A DNA stretch of 44,018 nucleotides, taken from NCBI GenBank assembly GCA_026225095.1, contig JAMFSC010000097.1, positions 1 to 44,018 of the forward strand, written 5' to 3'. The stretch's first letter is position 1; each line of letters begins with the position of its first letter. The position numbers and the translations under genes are program-made. The DNA comes from a bacterium. Lineage in GTDB: Bacteria; Acidobacteriota; Terriglobia; Terriglobales; Acidobacteriaceae. Below are positions 34,354 to 42,643 of the stretch, piece after piece. The notes beneath the pieces are model-generated. The model saw only the letters and a program-made list of their open reading frames with translations, was not told where the DNA came from and made no database searches.

Positions 34354-35508
34354 TTACAAGCCCGCGTACCAGTCATACCCCAGCTTGGTCCAGTAGTCAT
34401 CCGGACGCTTGTCGGTGTAGGCGATCAGCCCAATACGTTTGATCTGCTTGTACCCATACTTGATGGGCATATGCAGACGAAGGGGTGCGCCGTGCAGCTG
34501 CGTCAGCGGCTTTCCGGACATCTCGGTAACGAGCAGGCTCTGCGGATGTCGGCAGGCGGAGAGGTCGTACCCGCAGTAGTAGTCGCCGTAGGGGGTCTCC
34601 ATGTAAACGAAGCGGGGGTCGCGGCCATTGACCTGGGCGGGCGGATACAGGTCGAGCAGGTCGACCAGACGGACGCCGGCCCAGTGCACGATCTGGCTCC
34701 AGCCCTCGATGCATTTGAACTGCGTGACCAGCTCGTGGCGGGGCAGCCTGAGCAGGTCGGCCATGGTGAGGGAGATCCCCGGGGTTCCGTCCTCGAGCGT
34801 GCTGTCGCTCTCCCCCGCCTCCTCCTGCCCACGCATGGGGTCGCCGAAGCCATCCTTCGAACGTACCCACACGCCCGGCTGGGGCGCCGCCGCAGGACCC
34901 TTGGAGTCGCTGGCGGCCGGGGTTCCGTCAGGATTCCGGGGCGTCATGATGTACTTCCACGTGGTAATGTCCTTCTGGAAGTGCGGATACTTCTCCGGAT
35001 TGGCGACTCCGGCGAGCTGCAGCCGCCAGGACGCCGGGTCGAGATCGTCGCGAACACCATAGGGCCCGTTGAAACGCAGGTCTTCGGCTCGTTCGACGGA
35101 GTAGGTCGGTGCAAGGCCCCGTTCATCGAAGACTGCCCGCGAGACCATGGCGTCGACGTGGAGGGCCTTCCGCAGCGGGAGCTCCTGCCGCCCGTCCTTT
35201 TCGCTGCGATCGATCCATCGGTATCCCGCGTATCCGGCGGCGGCTCCGATCGCCCCAACGACGAGCGAGCGGCGAGTCATGCCTGCGGATCGGGCGCGGA
35301 TCTCACCATCAGTCAGGATGTGGGCCGGCGGCTTCTGGTCGTCTCCGGCGGAGGCCTCCGTCCCTGAAGGCGCGATGGGGTCGAATGGGCTGGGCTCAGG
35401 GTCTTCGTGGGATTCCCCGGCCCGCGGGCCTGCGTCTTCCGGCAGGAACTCCTCGGACGGCTCGGGCCGGGGGTCGATCGGATCGGGGCTGTTGACGGGG
35501 TCGCTCAT
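34354..35508 (-). CDS. Molybdopterin oxidoreductase, sulfite-oxidase/MsrP fold
   Basis: 384 residues. The first 75 or so are an unusual acidic, proline-rich, disordered extension. Then follows MTRRSLVVGAIGAAAGYAGY, a twin-arginine (R79-R80) signal-anchor. The catalytic domain has the molybdenum-ligand cysteine C266 in FKCIEGWSQIVHWAGVRL and the C-terminal HGAPLRLHMPIKYGYKQIK, both typical of MsrP (YedY) and plant-type sulfite oxidases. MsrP reduces oxidised methionines in periplasmic proteins; other family members oxidise sulfite. Its electron partner is the b-type cytochrome translated just before it (ATGA overlap at 35505-35508). The long N-terminal extension would stay cytoplasmic if the helix is an uncleaved anchor. 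The substrate is unproven, hence no gene symbol. Confidence 0.85.
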   Translation of the reverse strand: MSDPVNSPDPIDPRPEPSEEFLPEDAGPRAGESHEDPEPSPFDPIAPSGTEASAGDDQKPPAHILTDGEIRARSAGMTRRSLVVGAIGAAAGYAGYRWIDRSEKDGRQELPLRKALHVDAMVSRAVFDERGLAPTYSVERAEDLRFNGPYGVRDDLDPASWRLQLAGVANPEKYPHFQKDITTWKYIMTPRNPDGTPAASDSKGPAAAPQPGVWVRSKDGFGDPMRGQEEAGESDSTLEDGTPGISLTMADLLRLPRHELVTQFKCIEGWSQIVHWAGVRLVDLLDLYPPAQVNGRDPRFVYMETPYGDYYCGYDLSACRHPQSLLVTEMSGKPLTQLHGAPLRLHMPIKYGYKQIKRIGLIAYTDKRPDDYWTKLGYDWYAGL

Positions 35509-36344
35509 TCGGCGCTCCTTCCATGGCCAGCGGCGTAGGGATGGCCCTCGGTGAGTTCGTCGGTGTAGAGCGGCTGGTCGGCGGGGCGGATCTCGTAGCC
35601 GGTGACCATACCGCGAAAGTTGTTCCAGCCCGTCTTGACGACCTGCGCGACGTGGATGAGGAAGAAGGCCATGAATCCAATCGTCAGGAAGAAGTGCTCC
35701 CAGCGCGCCATCTCGTAGCCTCCCAGCAGCGTCGTGACCCAGTGCACCTGGGTCGGTCTGTAGATGGCGAGGCCTGTAATCAGGGATCCCGCTCCCATCA
35801 GAACGATGGCCGTGTAGGCGATCTTCTGCGCGCCGTTGTACTTCTTGACGGGCGGATGCACCTTGCTGAGGTGAAGGTCATAGAGCGTCACCTGGATGGC
35901 CTCGCCAAAGGACTGCAGCGTGGGAACCAGCAGACGCCACTCGCCCGAAAGGACCAGGTAGGCGACATAGATCAGGCCGTTGATGGCAAAGATCCACATG
36001 AAGAAGAAGTGGTAGCCCAGGCCGGTCGTGATGCGGTACGGCGCATTGAGCCACTGGTAGACCCACTCCGGAAAGAAGCGGAAGAGTGTGACCGAGCCGA
36101 TCCCGATGCGGTAGATCCGATGCGGATGATGGTACCCGTTGTCCGAGTCGCCCCAGTAGATCAGCAGGCCGCTCCAGATCATCGTGAAGAGGATCGGGAA
36201 GTTGATCCAGTGCATCCACCGGATGGCGCGGGGGTGATTGAGCTCGAGCCGGATGGTGGGTCCGGCAGCCTGCTCGTCGCCGGGCAGGTCGGAGACGGAC
36301 GCGGCAGGGTGGAGGGCTGCGGCTTGTGGGAGCTTGCTTTCCAT
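35505..36344 (-). CDS. b-type cytochrome membrane subunit (cytochrome b561-like)
   Basis: 279 residues with about four hydrophobic helices. Histidines suited to b-haem ligation lie in RWMHWINFPILFTMIWSGLL, GLGYHFFFMWIFAINGL and WEHFFLTIGFMAFFLIHVAQVV. The family is the prokaryotic cytochrome b561/hydrogenase-b type rather than the ferric-reductase-like MsrQ usually paired with MsrP. It probably passes quinol electrons to the molybdoenzyme encoded immediately downstream, with which it overlaps by 4 nt. It is the first gene of this two-gene operon; a moderate AGAGG lies upstream of the ATG at 36344. Confidence 0.85.
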   Translation of the reverse strand: MESKLPQAAALHPAASVSDLPGDEQAAGPTIRLELNHPRAIRWMHWINFPILFTMIWSGLLIYWGDSDNGYHHPHRIYRIGIGSVTLFRFFPEWVYQWLNAPYRITTGLGYHFFFMWIFAINGLIYVAYLVLSGEWRLLVPTLQSFGEAIQVTLYDLHLSKVHPPVKKYNGAQKIAYTAIVLMGAGSLITGLAIYRPTQVHWVTTLLGGYEMARWEHFFLTIGFMAFFLIHVAQVVKTGWNNFRGMVTGYEIRPADQPLYTDELTEGHPYAAGHGRSAE

Positions 36345-36586
36345 GGGCCTGCACCTCTGGTGGTTCGTTGTCGCGGTCAGCGAGACGGATCATCAACCGC
36401 GCGGTCACCCAGTGTACGCCGACCGCGTGAAAGTGGATTGCGACGCCTCCAGAGTGCCAGTGCCGGAATCGGGATGCAACATGGTTTCGTTAATCTTCGG
36501 GTATCGGAGAGTCGAATCGCCGCGGATCACGTCAGTACCAGAGGACGGACCAGGGCGTTGTGCCCTGGACAGGAAGGAATACGCTT

Positions 36587-37324
36587 TTGACGTTGCGCAC
36601 TGCATTGCCGTGGCCGGGCTCTGGTCGGAAGAGGCTAAGTGCCGGATTTCTGCTGATCGGCGCGCTAACGACGGGGGCACTCACCATGACTGCGCAGAGG
36701 CCGCAAGGTCCCGAAGGAGTCGAGATGCGGGCCTATCTGCATGTCGATGTCGATGGAGCCCCGAATGCCTATGGGCCACCGGGCCGACCGGCGCTCGACT
36801 ATGAGAAACACGCGCACGTCGGTTCGAAGCTCTCAGGCAAGGTGGTTGGCTACCTGACCCAGCGCGACCGACGCACCCCGATCGTCCAGGGTCCGAAGGA
36901 CCCCTATCCCGGCTACTACATCTCGACCACCGGCTTCTACGACCGTGCCGTGGACGATGAGCGCGATCCCCGGAGGTACGTCGACGCGGGCCGGATCAAC
37001 TACGTCGTCCTTGGCGACTTCGGCCGGCAGCATCATGTAAAGCTTGGCGACTTAGCGGCGGTCTACAGCTCGCGGACGAAGAAGAGCGTCTATGCGATCG
37101 TCGGGGATGAGGGCAATCCGACCGGATGTGAGGGGTCGCTCGCCCTGGTCCGTGCGCTGGGCTACGCCATCACCGACGGCAAGGAAGACTCCGTGGACGA
37201 TACCGAGATCACCATCCGGTACTTTCCGGGCAGCAACCCGAAGCATCTCTTCTTCGGGACGCAGTCAAAGCTGGATGCGGCAGCGCGGGGAATGCACCTC
37301 AGCAAGCAGTTCGACCCACACTGA
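36587..37324 (+). CDS. Secreted GH75 chitosanase-like protein
   Basis: 245 residues if it begins at TTG 36587, which has a strong Shine-Dalgarno AGGAAGGA 8 nt upstream. An N-terminal signal peptide runs through KRLSAGFLLIGALTTGALTM. The mature part follows the glycoside hydrolase family 75 pattern: an early DVDGAPNAYGP, RINYVVLGDFG, then VYAIVGDEGNPTGCEGSLAL, where D174 and E182 correspond to the catalytic acid pair. GH75 enzymes hydrolyse chitosan and are best known in fungi; bacterial members are scattered. The match is by motif only, so activity is a prediction. An in-frame GTG at 36560 overlaps the ribosome site and is rejected. It is flanked by unrelated genes. Confidence 0.65.
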   Translation: MTLRTALPWPGSGRKRLSAGFLLIGALTTGALTMTAQRPQGPEGVEMRAYLHVDVDGAPNAYGPPGRPALDYEKHAHVGSKLSGKVVGYLTQRDRRTPIVQGPKDPYPGYYISTTGFYDRAVDDERDPRRYVDAGRINYVVLGDFGRQHHVKLGDLAAVYSSRTKKSVYAIVGDEGNPTGCEGSLALVRALGYAITDGKEDSVDDTEITIRYFPGSNPKHLFFGTQSKLDAAARGMHLSKQFDPH

Positions 37325-37339
37325 TCGGACGATCTCGAA

Positions 37340-38506
37340 TCAGGACTCCTGCGTGACGATGTGCAGATCGGCATGAGGAGCCCCGGTCATGAAGCGCTGG
37401 ATGGCGAAGTAGTACAGGTAGGTCTTCAGCCCCTTGACGGCGGACCTCCCGAAGATGACCTGGGTGATCCGTTCGCGGGAGACGAACTCCGACGCAGCCC
37501 GGGCGACGCTGCGATTCTTCAGTTCGACCACCCTCGCGCCCAGGTTTTCTGCGAAGCGAATATTGGCGGCGAGCGACCGGGCGCGTTCCTCCGTCAGCGT
37601 GTCCCCGCGATTGACATGCAGCACGAACAGCTCGGCTGAGAGCCCCTCCGCGAGTCGCGCTCCTCGTGCGATCAACTGGCGTGCGTTTGGACTCGGGCTG
37701 ATGCAGACAGCGACCTTTTCGCGGACGCACCACTCGCCACCGAGCCGCTTGCGAGTGACGTAGGCGTCGAGCGTGCGATCGACCGCGCGCGTAACCTGTT
37801 GCAGCGCAATCTCCCGCAGGGCGATCAGGTTGCCGCGCCGGAAGAAGTTCGAGAGCGCGCGTTCGACGCGGTCGGCAGGGTAGATATCGCCGCGCTTCAT
37901 CCGCTCTTCCAGGGCCTCGGGCGTAAGGTCGGCCAGCACAATCTCGTCGGCCCGGTCGAGCACCCAGTCCGGAACCGTCTCACGCACCGTGATCCCGGTC
38001 AGCCGCTGCACCTGCGGCGTAAGGCTCTCGATGTGCTGGATGTTGACCGTCACCAGCACGTCGATCTTTGCCGCCAGCAGCTCCATCACATCCTCGTAGC
38101 GCTTGGCATGACGGCTGCCCTCGATGTTGGTATGTGCCAGCTCATCGACTAGCACAACCTCCGGTTTACGCGCCAGAATGGCGTCGATATCCATCTCATC
38201 GAAGAGAGTTCCCTTGTAGTCAAGCCGCCGCCGGGCGATGGCAGGAAGCTTCTCCGCGAGCTCCACCGTGCTTGGACGGTTGTGGGTCTCGACGATGCCG
38301 ATGAGGACATCTTCCCCGCGCGTCAGTCGCCGGATCCCCTCGCTCAGCATGTTGAACGTCTTGCCCACCCCGGGGGCGTAGCCAAGGAAGACCTTGAGGC
38401 GTCCGCGGTCCTTCTCCTTCGGGGTGACGTGCTCGAGCCACTGCTCGGGGGTCTTGCCCCCGCCGCCTTCGCTAAACGGGTTGATCGGTTCCATTCCTGT
38501 GCCCAT
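37340..38506 (-). CDS. KdpD N-terminal half: KdpD sensor domain plus Usp domain
   Basis: 388 residues. The Walker A motif GYAPGVGKT (42-50) and Walker B region VVLVDELAHTN (D121) belong to the KdpD sensor ATPase domain. It is followed by VTVNIQHIESL and a universal-stress-protein-like domain from about residue 250 to the end (VCISPSPNARQLI, ITQVIFGRSAVKGL). In standard KdpD these precede four membrane helices and a histidine kinase in one 900-residue chain; here the protein stops after the Usp domain. The missing half is encoded on the opposite strand 15 bp away. It probably tunes that kinase in potassium or osmotic sensing. No kdpE or kdpFABC is in the window. The start at 38506 is approximate. 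Confidence 0.9.
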   Translation of the reverse strand: MGTGMEPINPFSEGGGGKTPEQWLEHVTPKEKDRGRLKVFLGYAPGVGKTFNMLSEGIRRLTRGEDVLIGIVETHNRPSTVELAEKLPAIARRRLDYKGTLFDEMDIDAILARKPEVVLVDELAHTNIEGSRHAKRYEDVMELLAAKIDVLVTVNIQHIESLTPQVQRLTGITVRETVPDWVLDRADEIVLADLTPEALEERMKRGDIYPADRVERALSNFFRRGNLIALREIALQQVTRAVDRTLDAYVTRKRLGGEWCVREKVAVCISPSPNARQLIARGARLAEGLSAELFVLHVNRGDTLTEERARSLAANIRFAENLGARVVELKNRSVARAASEFVSRERITQVIFGRSAVKGLKTYLYYFAIQRFMTGAPHADLHIVTQES

Positions 38507-38509
38507 GCG

Positions 38510-38515
38510 TACAAT
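38510..38515 (+). promoter_or_regulatory. -10 box of a probable leaderless promoter (DUF4118 kinase)
   Basis: TACAAT lies 6 nt before the GTG at 38522, inside the 15-bp gap between divergent start codons. No Shine-Dalgarno sequence is present upstream of the GTG. It implies that the promoter overlaps the other gene's 5' coding end. Confidence 0.4.
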
Positions 38516-38521
38516 CGTCTC

Positions 38522-39964
38522 GTGACAACGAGAGTAACCCGAGCAGTGGTGCGTTGGTGCTCCGCCTCCATCCTGCTGGCGGGGATCGTCGGTCTCTACA
38601 CCCGGCTGTTGCATGTAAACCCGACGACGGTCGCGCTGACGCTGCTGTTGTATATCCTTCTGCTGGCGTCGTCCTGGGGCCTTCGCTACGCCGTGGCGGG
38701 GTCATTCGCGGCTGCCCTGTGCTTCAATTTCTTCTTCCTTCCCCCCCTCGGTGCCTTCACCATTGCGGACACGCAGAACTGGATCGCACTCCTGGCCTTC
38801 CTCGCCACCGCGCTGATCGGCAGCAATCTCGCCAATCAGATCAAGACCGAGGCCGCCGCGGCCAACAGCCGACGGCACGAGCTGGAGCTGCTCTACGACT
38901 TCGGTCAGAGGCTGCTCTCGACCGAGAGCACCGGCGACATGCTCAAGGAGATTCCCCAGAATATCGTCGCCGCCTTTCGCACCCGGGCCGCGGCGATGTA
39001 CCTGCTGGACGGGGACCGCATCTTTCTTTCAGACCCCAAGGAGGTCCTGGTCGACAGCCACCAGCTGCGCAACGCGGTCTACGCGGCCACTGCGTATAAG
39101 ACCGTAAGCGCCCAGACAGCGCTGCTGTCACTGGCCATCGGGGTAAGGCCCATCGGCTCCATTGCGGTGGAGGGGAATCTGCCCTCGCAGGAGACACTGG
39201 AGGCGATGAGCGGCCTGATCGCGATCGCCCTTGAGAGCGCGAACAACGTCGAGAAACTGGCTCGAGCCGATGCCGAGCACGAGAGCGAGCGGATGCGCTC
39301 GGCGCTGCTCGATTCGGTAACGCACGAGCTGCTGACACCGCTGACCGCCGTTCGGGACTCGGTGGCGCGGCTGCTGGGCGACACGGAGCTGACACCGCAG
39401 GAACGGACCGGCTTCCTCACGGTGATCGACGACCAGACCAGCCAGTTAAGCCACCTGGTCAGCCAGGCGACCGAGATGGCCAGGCTCGATGCACGGGAGT
39501 TTCACCTGGAGCTGGCCCGGCATGCGGTCTCCGAGTGCATCGACGCCGCGCTCGCGCAAAGCCCCGTGGGCGGTCGGCTCGTCGAGATCCGGCTGGCGGA
39601 CAAGCTGCCCGACGTGACCGTCGACATCACGATGATCACCCGCGTTCTGGTTCATCTCATCGAGAACGCAACCACCTACTCCCCCGCGAACGAGCCCATC
39701 TTCATCACAGCCGAGGTCGAAGGAAACATGGTCGCGGTGAGCGTGGCGGATCGCGGATTCGGAATCGATCCAGCCGAGCAGACCATGATCTTCGACAAGT
39801 TCTACCGCGGCCAGAGCCAGCGATACCGCGTGCAGGGAACCGGGCTGGGACTGGCCATCTCCAAGGCAATCCTGGAGGCCCACGGTGGAAGCATCCGCGT
39901 GACCAGCCAGCTAAACAGCGGTTCCGTCTTCACCATCACCTTGCCGATCGCACCGCCAGCATAA
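38522..39964 (+). CDS. KdpD C-terminal half: DUF4118-GAF-histidine kinase
   Basis: About 480 residues. Four membrane helices of the DUF4118 domain lie at about 10-105 (SILLAGIVGLYTRLL, LLLYILLLASSWGL, FNFFFLPPLGAFTI, IALLAFLATALIGS), followed by a GAF-like domain and a kinase core. The phospho-acceptor is H268 in SVTHELLTPLTAV (HELLTP, not the common HELRTP). The N box is HLIENATTYSP, G1 is DRGFGI and G2 is GTGLGLAIS. It is the part of KdpD missing from the neighbouring divergent gene; together they total 868 residues, close to whole KdpD. The start is GTG at 38522; another GTG at 38546 is possible. The response regulator is not in the window. Confidence 0.9.
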   Translation: MTTRVTRAVVRWCSASILLAGIVGLYTRLLHVNPTTVALTLLLYILLLASSWGLRYAVAGSFAAALCFNFFFLPPLGAFTIADTQNWIALLAFLATALIGSNLANQIKTEAAAANSRRHELELLYDFGQRLLSTESTGDMLKEIPQNIVAAFRTRAAAMYLLDGDRIFLSDPKEVLVDSHQLRNAVYAATAYKTVSAQTALLSLAIGVRPIGSIAVEGNLPSQETLEAMSGLIAIALESANNVEKLARADAEHESERMRSALLDSVTHELLTPLTAVRDSVARLLGDTELTPQERTGFLTVIDDQTSQLSHLVSQATEMARLDAREFHLELARHAVSECIDAALAQSPVGGRLVEIRLADKLPDVTVDITMITRVLVHLIENATTYSPANEPIFITAEVEGNMVAVSVADRGFGIDPAEQTMIFDKFYRGQSQRYRVQGTGLGLAISKAILEAHGGSIRVTSQLNSGSVFTITLPIAPPA

Positions 39965-40118
39965 GCCTGTCCGGATTCGGACACGGAGTCTCCCTCGTGA
40001 ACACCGCTGACCGTCAAAGATCTCGTCGCCCCACTCATTCCAGACACCTTACGCCGAATCCGACTTTGGCGACCCACGTGCTCCCACGCATTGATCGAGA
40101 GCACCCAGGAGAAGACCC

Positions 40119-42545
40119 ATGCCCACGTTGATCCAGCCCATCCGCTACGCGATCCGCCAGCTCCGCCGCGCCCCGATGTTCTCGCTCACCGTGGTGCTCA
40201 CGCTGGCCGTCGGGATCGGCGCCAACGCAGCCATCTTCTCCGTAATCGATACGGTCCTGCTCCGTCCGCTGGGCTATCGCGACGCCGACCGCATCGTAGC
40301 GATCAACACCAGGTTCGTCGAAGAGAGCCGCAACCACGTCCGCCTCGGAGGCGACGACTACTTCGATCTCTCCAGCCAGGTCCAATCGCTCGAATCAACC
40401 GCCTACTACCAGTTTTCCGAAGATGGTCTCCAGCTCAACGGCCACGCGATCTACACCCGCATGGCCTACACCAGCCCTTTGTTCGGACAGGTCCTCGGAG
40501 TCCAGCCAGCCGCCGGACGTCTCTTCACCAACTCCGCCGACGCCACCCAGGAGGTCCTCGTCAGCACATCCTTTGCCCAGGAGAACTTCGCCTCCATCGG
40601 CGCGGCCATTGGCCGTACCGTCAGCTACGACGGCGCCCCACGCTCCATCGTCGGTGTACTTCCCGAAGGCTTCTCCTACCCCGACCGCACCCAGGTCTGG
40701 ATCGGGCAGAATCCCCGCCCGGAGGTCCGCAACCGCACCGCCTACAACCAGCGGGTCATCGCGCGCATGAGGCCCGGCGTCAGCTTTGAAGCGCTCTCGG
40801 CCGAACTCGCCGGCTTCTCCCGGCAACTCGCCGCCACCTACCCCGAAGATCGCACCAAGGCCATCATCGCGCTCCCGCTCCAAGAGCAGCTCGTCGGCAA
40901 GGTCCGCCCCATGCTCAACCTCATCATGGGAGCCGTCGGTGTCATCCTTCTCATCGTCTGCGCCAACATCGCCCATCTTCAGCTCGTCCGGGCGACTCGC
41001 AGCCAGCACCAGGTCGCCCTCCGCACCGCCCTTGGAGCCACCCGATCCGACCTCGCCTCCGGAGCCATGCTGCAGGCCGCGATCCTCGCCATCGCCGGAG
41101 CCGCCGCCGGCCTCACCCTCGCGACACCCCTCCTCCGCCTGATCCTCCGCCTGGCCCCCCAGGACCTGCCCCGCCTCGCCGAGATCCACCTCAACCCGCA
41201 CGTCTTCGCCTTCTGCTTCGCGATCAGCCTACTCGCCATGCTGGTCACCGCGCTCCTTCCCGTCTGGCGTTCCTGGCACATCGACCCCACCACCGCCCTC
41301 AAGCAGGATTCAAGCCGCGGCCTCACCGGCGAATCCTCATCCCGTTTGCGATCCATCCTCGTCGTCGCCGAGGTCGCGATGACCTTCCTCCTCTCCGTCG
41401 CGGCCATCCTCCTCGTCCAGCAGATGTCGCGGCTCAGCCGTGCCAGCGTCGGCTTCGATCCCGATCGTCTCATCGTCATCGACTCCCACGCACCCGGACG
41501 CACCAAGGAAGAGATCAAATCCAATCCCACCGTATCGGTCCTCCGCCTCAACGCCGTACTCGATCGGATCCAGCAGATCCCCGGAGTCGACCACGTAAGC
41601 GCGGTCAGCGGCGTCCCCATGGGAAGCGGCGGACATTCCAACGTTATGTACGCCATTCACGGCCGATCGACCTTCGATGTCAGCAACCTGAAGAAGCTGG
41701 CCGACGCATACATCATCCCGATCACGCCCGGTTACTTCGCCGCCACGCATGTCCCCCTGCTGCGCGGCCGCATCCTCACCTCGGAAGATACCCTCACAAA
41801 CCGCCCCGTCGTGGTCATCAGCAAAAGCCTCGCGGACCAGCAGTTCGCCGATCAGGACCCCCTCGGACACGAGATCCTCTGCGGCTTCGACGAGATCGGA
41901 AAGTGGGAGACCATCGTCGGAGTCGTCGACGACGTCCTGCAGGACTCCCCCTCCGCCCGACCCTACCCCACCTTCTACGTCCCCCTCGCCCAGCACCCCG
42001 GGCCCGCCGCGGATGCGACCCTCGTCGTCCGCACCCACGGCGACCCCGCCGCCCAGACCGCCTCCATCGAGCGCGCCATCCGCGAGGTCAACCCCGCCAT
42101 CGCCTTCACCACCAGCACCATGCGCCAGGAGATGGGAGCGTCCCTCCGCGGAGAGCAGTTCCGCACCCTGCTCTTTGGCAGCTTCGCCGGAATCAGCATC
42201 CTGCTCGCGGCCATCGGGATGTACGGCGTGACGGCCTACACTGTCGCCCAGCGACGCTTCGAGTTCGCCCTCCGCTTTGCCTTCGGTGCGGAGCGTGGCC
42301 AGGTCTTCGCCATGGTGCTGCGCAGTGCCTCACTCCTGGCTCTCGCGGGGGTTGCGACCGGCGCCGTGCTGGTCGTCTTAGCCACGCGGATGCTGGGTTC
42401 GGTGCTGACCGGCGTGAAGCTCCTGGACCCCATCTCCTGGGCGCTGGCGCTAGTCCTTGTGGGAGCCATCTCGCTCGCGGCCACCCTCATCCCGGCCCGG
42501 CGCGCAGCCGCCACCGATCCCATGGAGGCGTTGCGCAGCGAATAA
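40119..42545 (+). CDS. ADOP-type MacB/FtsX-like ABC permease
   Basis: 808 residues. It opens with IRYAIRQLRRAPMFSLTVVLTLAVGIGANAAIFSVI, the signature N-terminus of acidobacterial duplicated orphan permeases. The chain has two MacB periplasmic-core (PCD) plus FtsX-type membrane units: the first with VILLIVCANIAHLQLVRATRSQ, the second ending in ATLIPARRAAATDPMEALRSE. No ATPase gene is adjacent, as is usual for this class, so the driving partner, if any, is elsewhere. Proposed roles include mechanotransmission or lipid/peptide transport; none is established. The start at 40119 has AGGAGAAG 4 nt upstream. It lies 154 bp after the kinase and 98 bp before ddl. Confidence 0.93.
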   Translation: MPTLIQPIRYAIRQLRRAPMFSLTVVLTLAVGIGANAAIFSVIDTVLLRPLGYRDADRIVAINTRFVEESRNHVRLGGDDYFDLSSQVQSLESTAYYQFSEDGLQLNGHAIYTRMAYTSPLFGQVLGVQPAAGRLFTNSADATQEVLVSTSFAQENFASIGAAIGRTVSYDGAPRSIVGVLPEGFSYPDRTQVWIGQNPRPEVRNRTAYNQRVIARMRPGVSFEALSAELAGFSRQLAATYPEDRTKAIIALPLQEQLVGKVRPMLNLIMGAVGVILLIVCANIAHLQLVRATRSQHQVALRTALGATRSDLASGAMLQAAILAIAGAAAGLTLATPLLRLILRLAPQDLPRLAEIHLNPHVFAFCFAISLLAMLVTALLPVWRSWHIDPTTALKQDSSRGLTGESSSRLRSILVVAEVAMTFLLSVAAILLVQQMSRLSRASVGFDPDRLIVIDSHAPGRTKEEIKSNPTVSVLRLNAVLDRIQQIPGVDHVSAVSGVPMGSGGHSNVMYAIHGRSTFDVSNLKKLADAYIIPITPGYFAATHVPLLRGRILTSEDTLTNRPVVVISKSLADQQFADQDPLGHEILCGFDEIGKWETIVGVVDDVLQDSPSARPYPTFYVPLAQHPGPAADATLVVRTHGDPAAQTASIERAIREVNPAIAFTTSTMRQEMGASLRGEQFRTLLFGSFAGISILLAAIGMYGVTAYTVAQRRFEFALRFAFGAERGQVFAMVLRSASLLALAGVATGAVLVVLATRMLGSVLTGVKLLDPISWALALVLVGAISLAATLIPARRAAATDPMEALRSE

Positions 42546-42600
42546 GCTGGTGCCGAATCGAGACATCCAGCGGGTGATCACTTCGGTTCGTCGTCCGGGT

Positions 42601-42616
42601 CGCCCCCTCCGGGGCG
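42601..42616. other. Short GC hairpin between ADOP gene and ddl
   Basis: CGCCCC at 42601-42606 pairs with GGGGCG at 42611-42616 around CTCC. No T-run follows. It could slow transcription or be a chance GC palindrome. Confidence 0.3.
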
Positions 42617-42643
42617 CCTCCGTCAGATAGTCTCGAAGATGAC

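Noticed and set aside
37340..39964. Frameshifted or inverted pseudogene of kdpD
   Set aside because: Both halves are open, keep all active-site motifs, and break at a clean domain border, which is not how a decaying gene looks.
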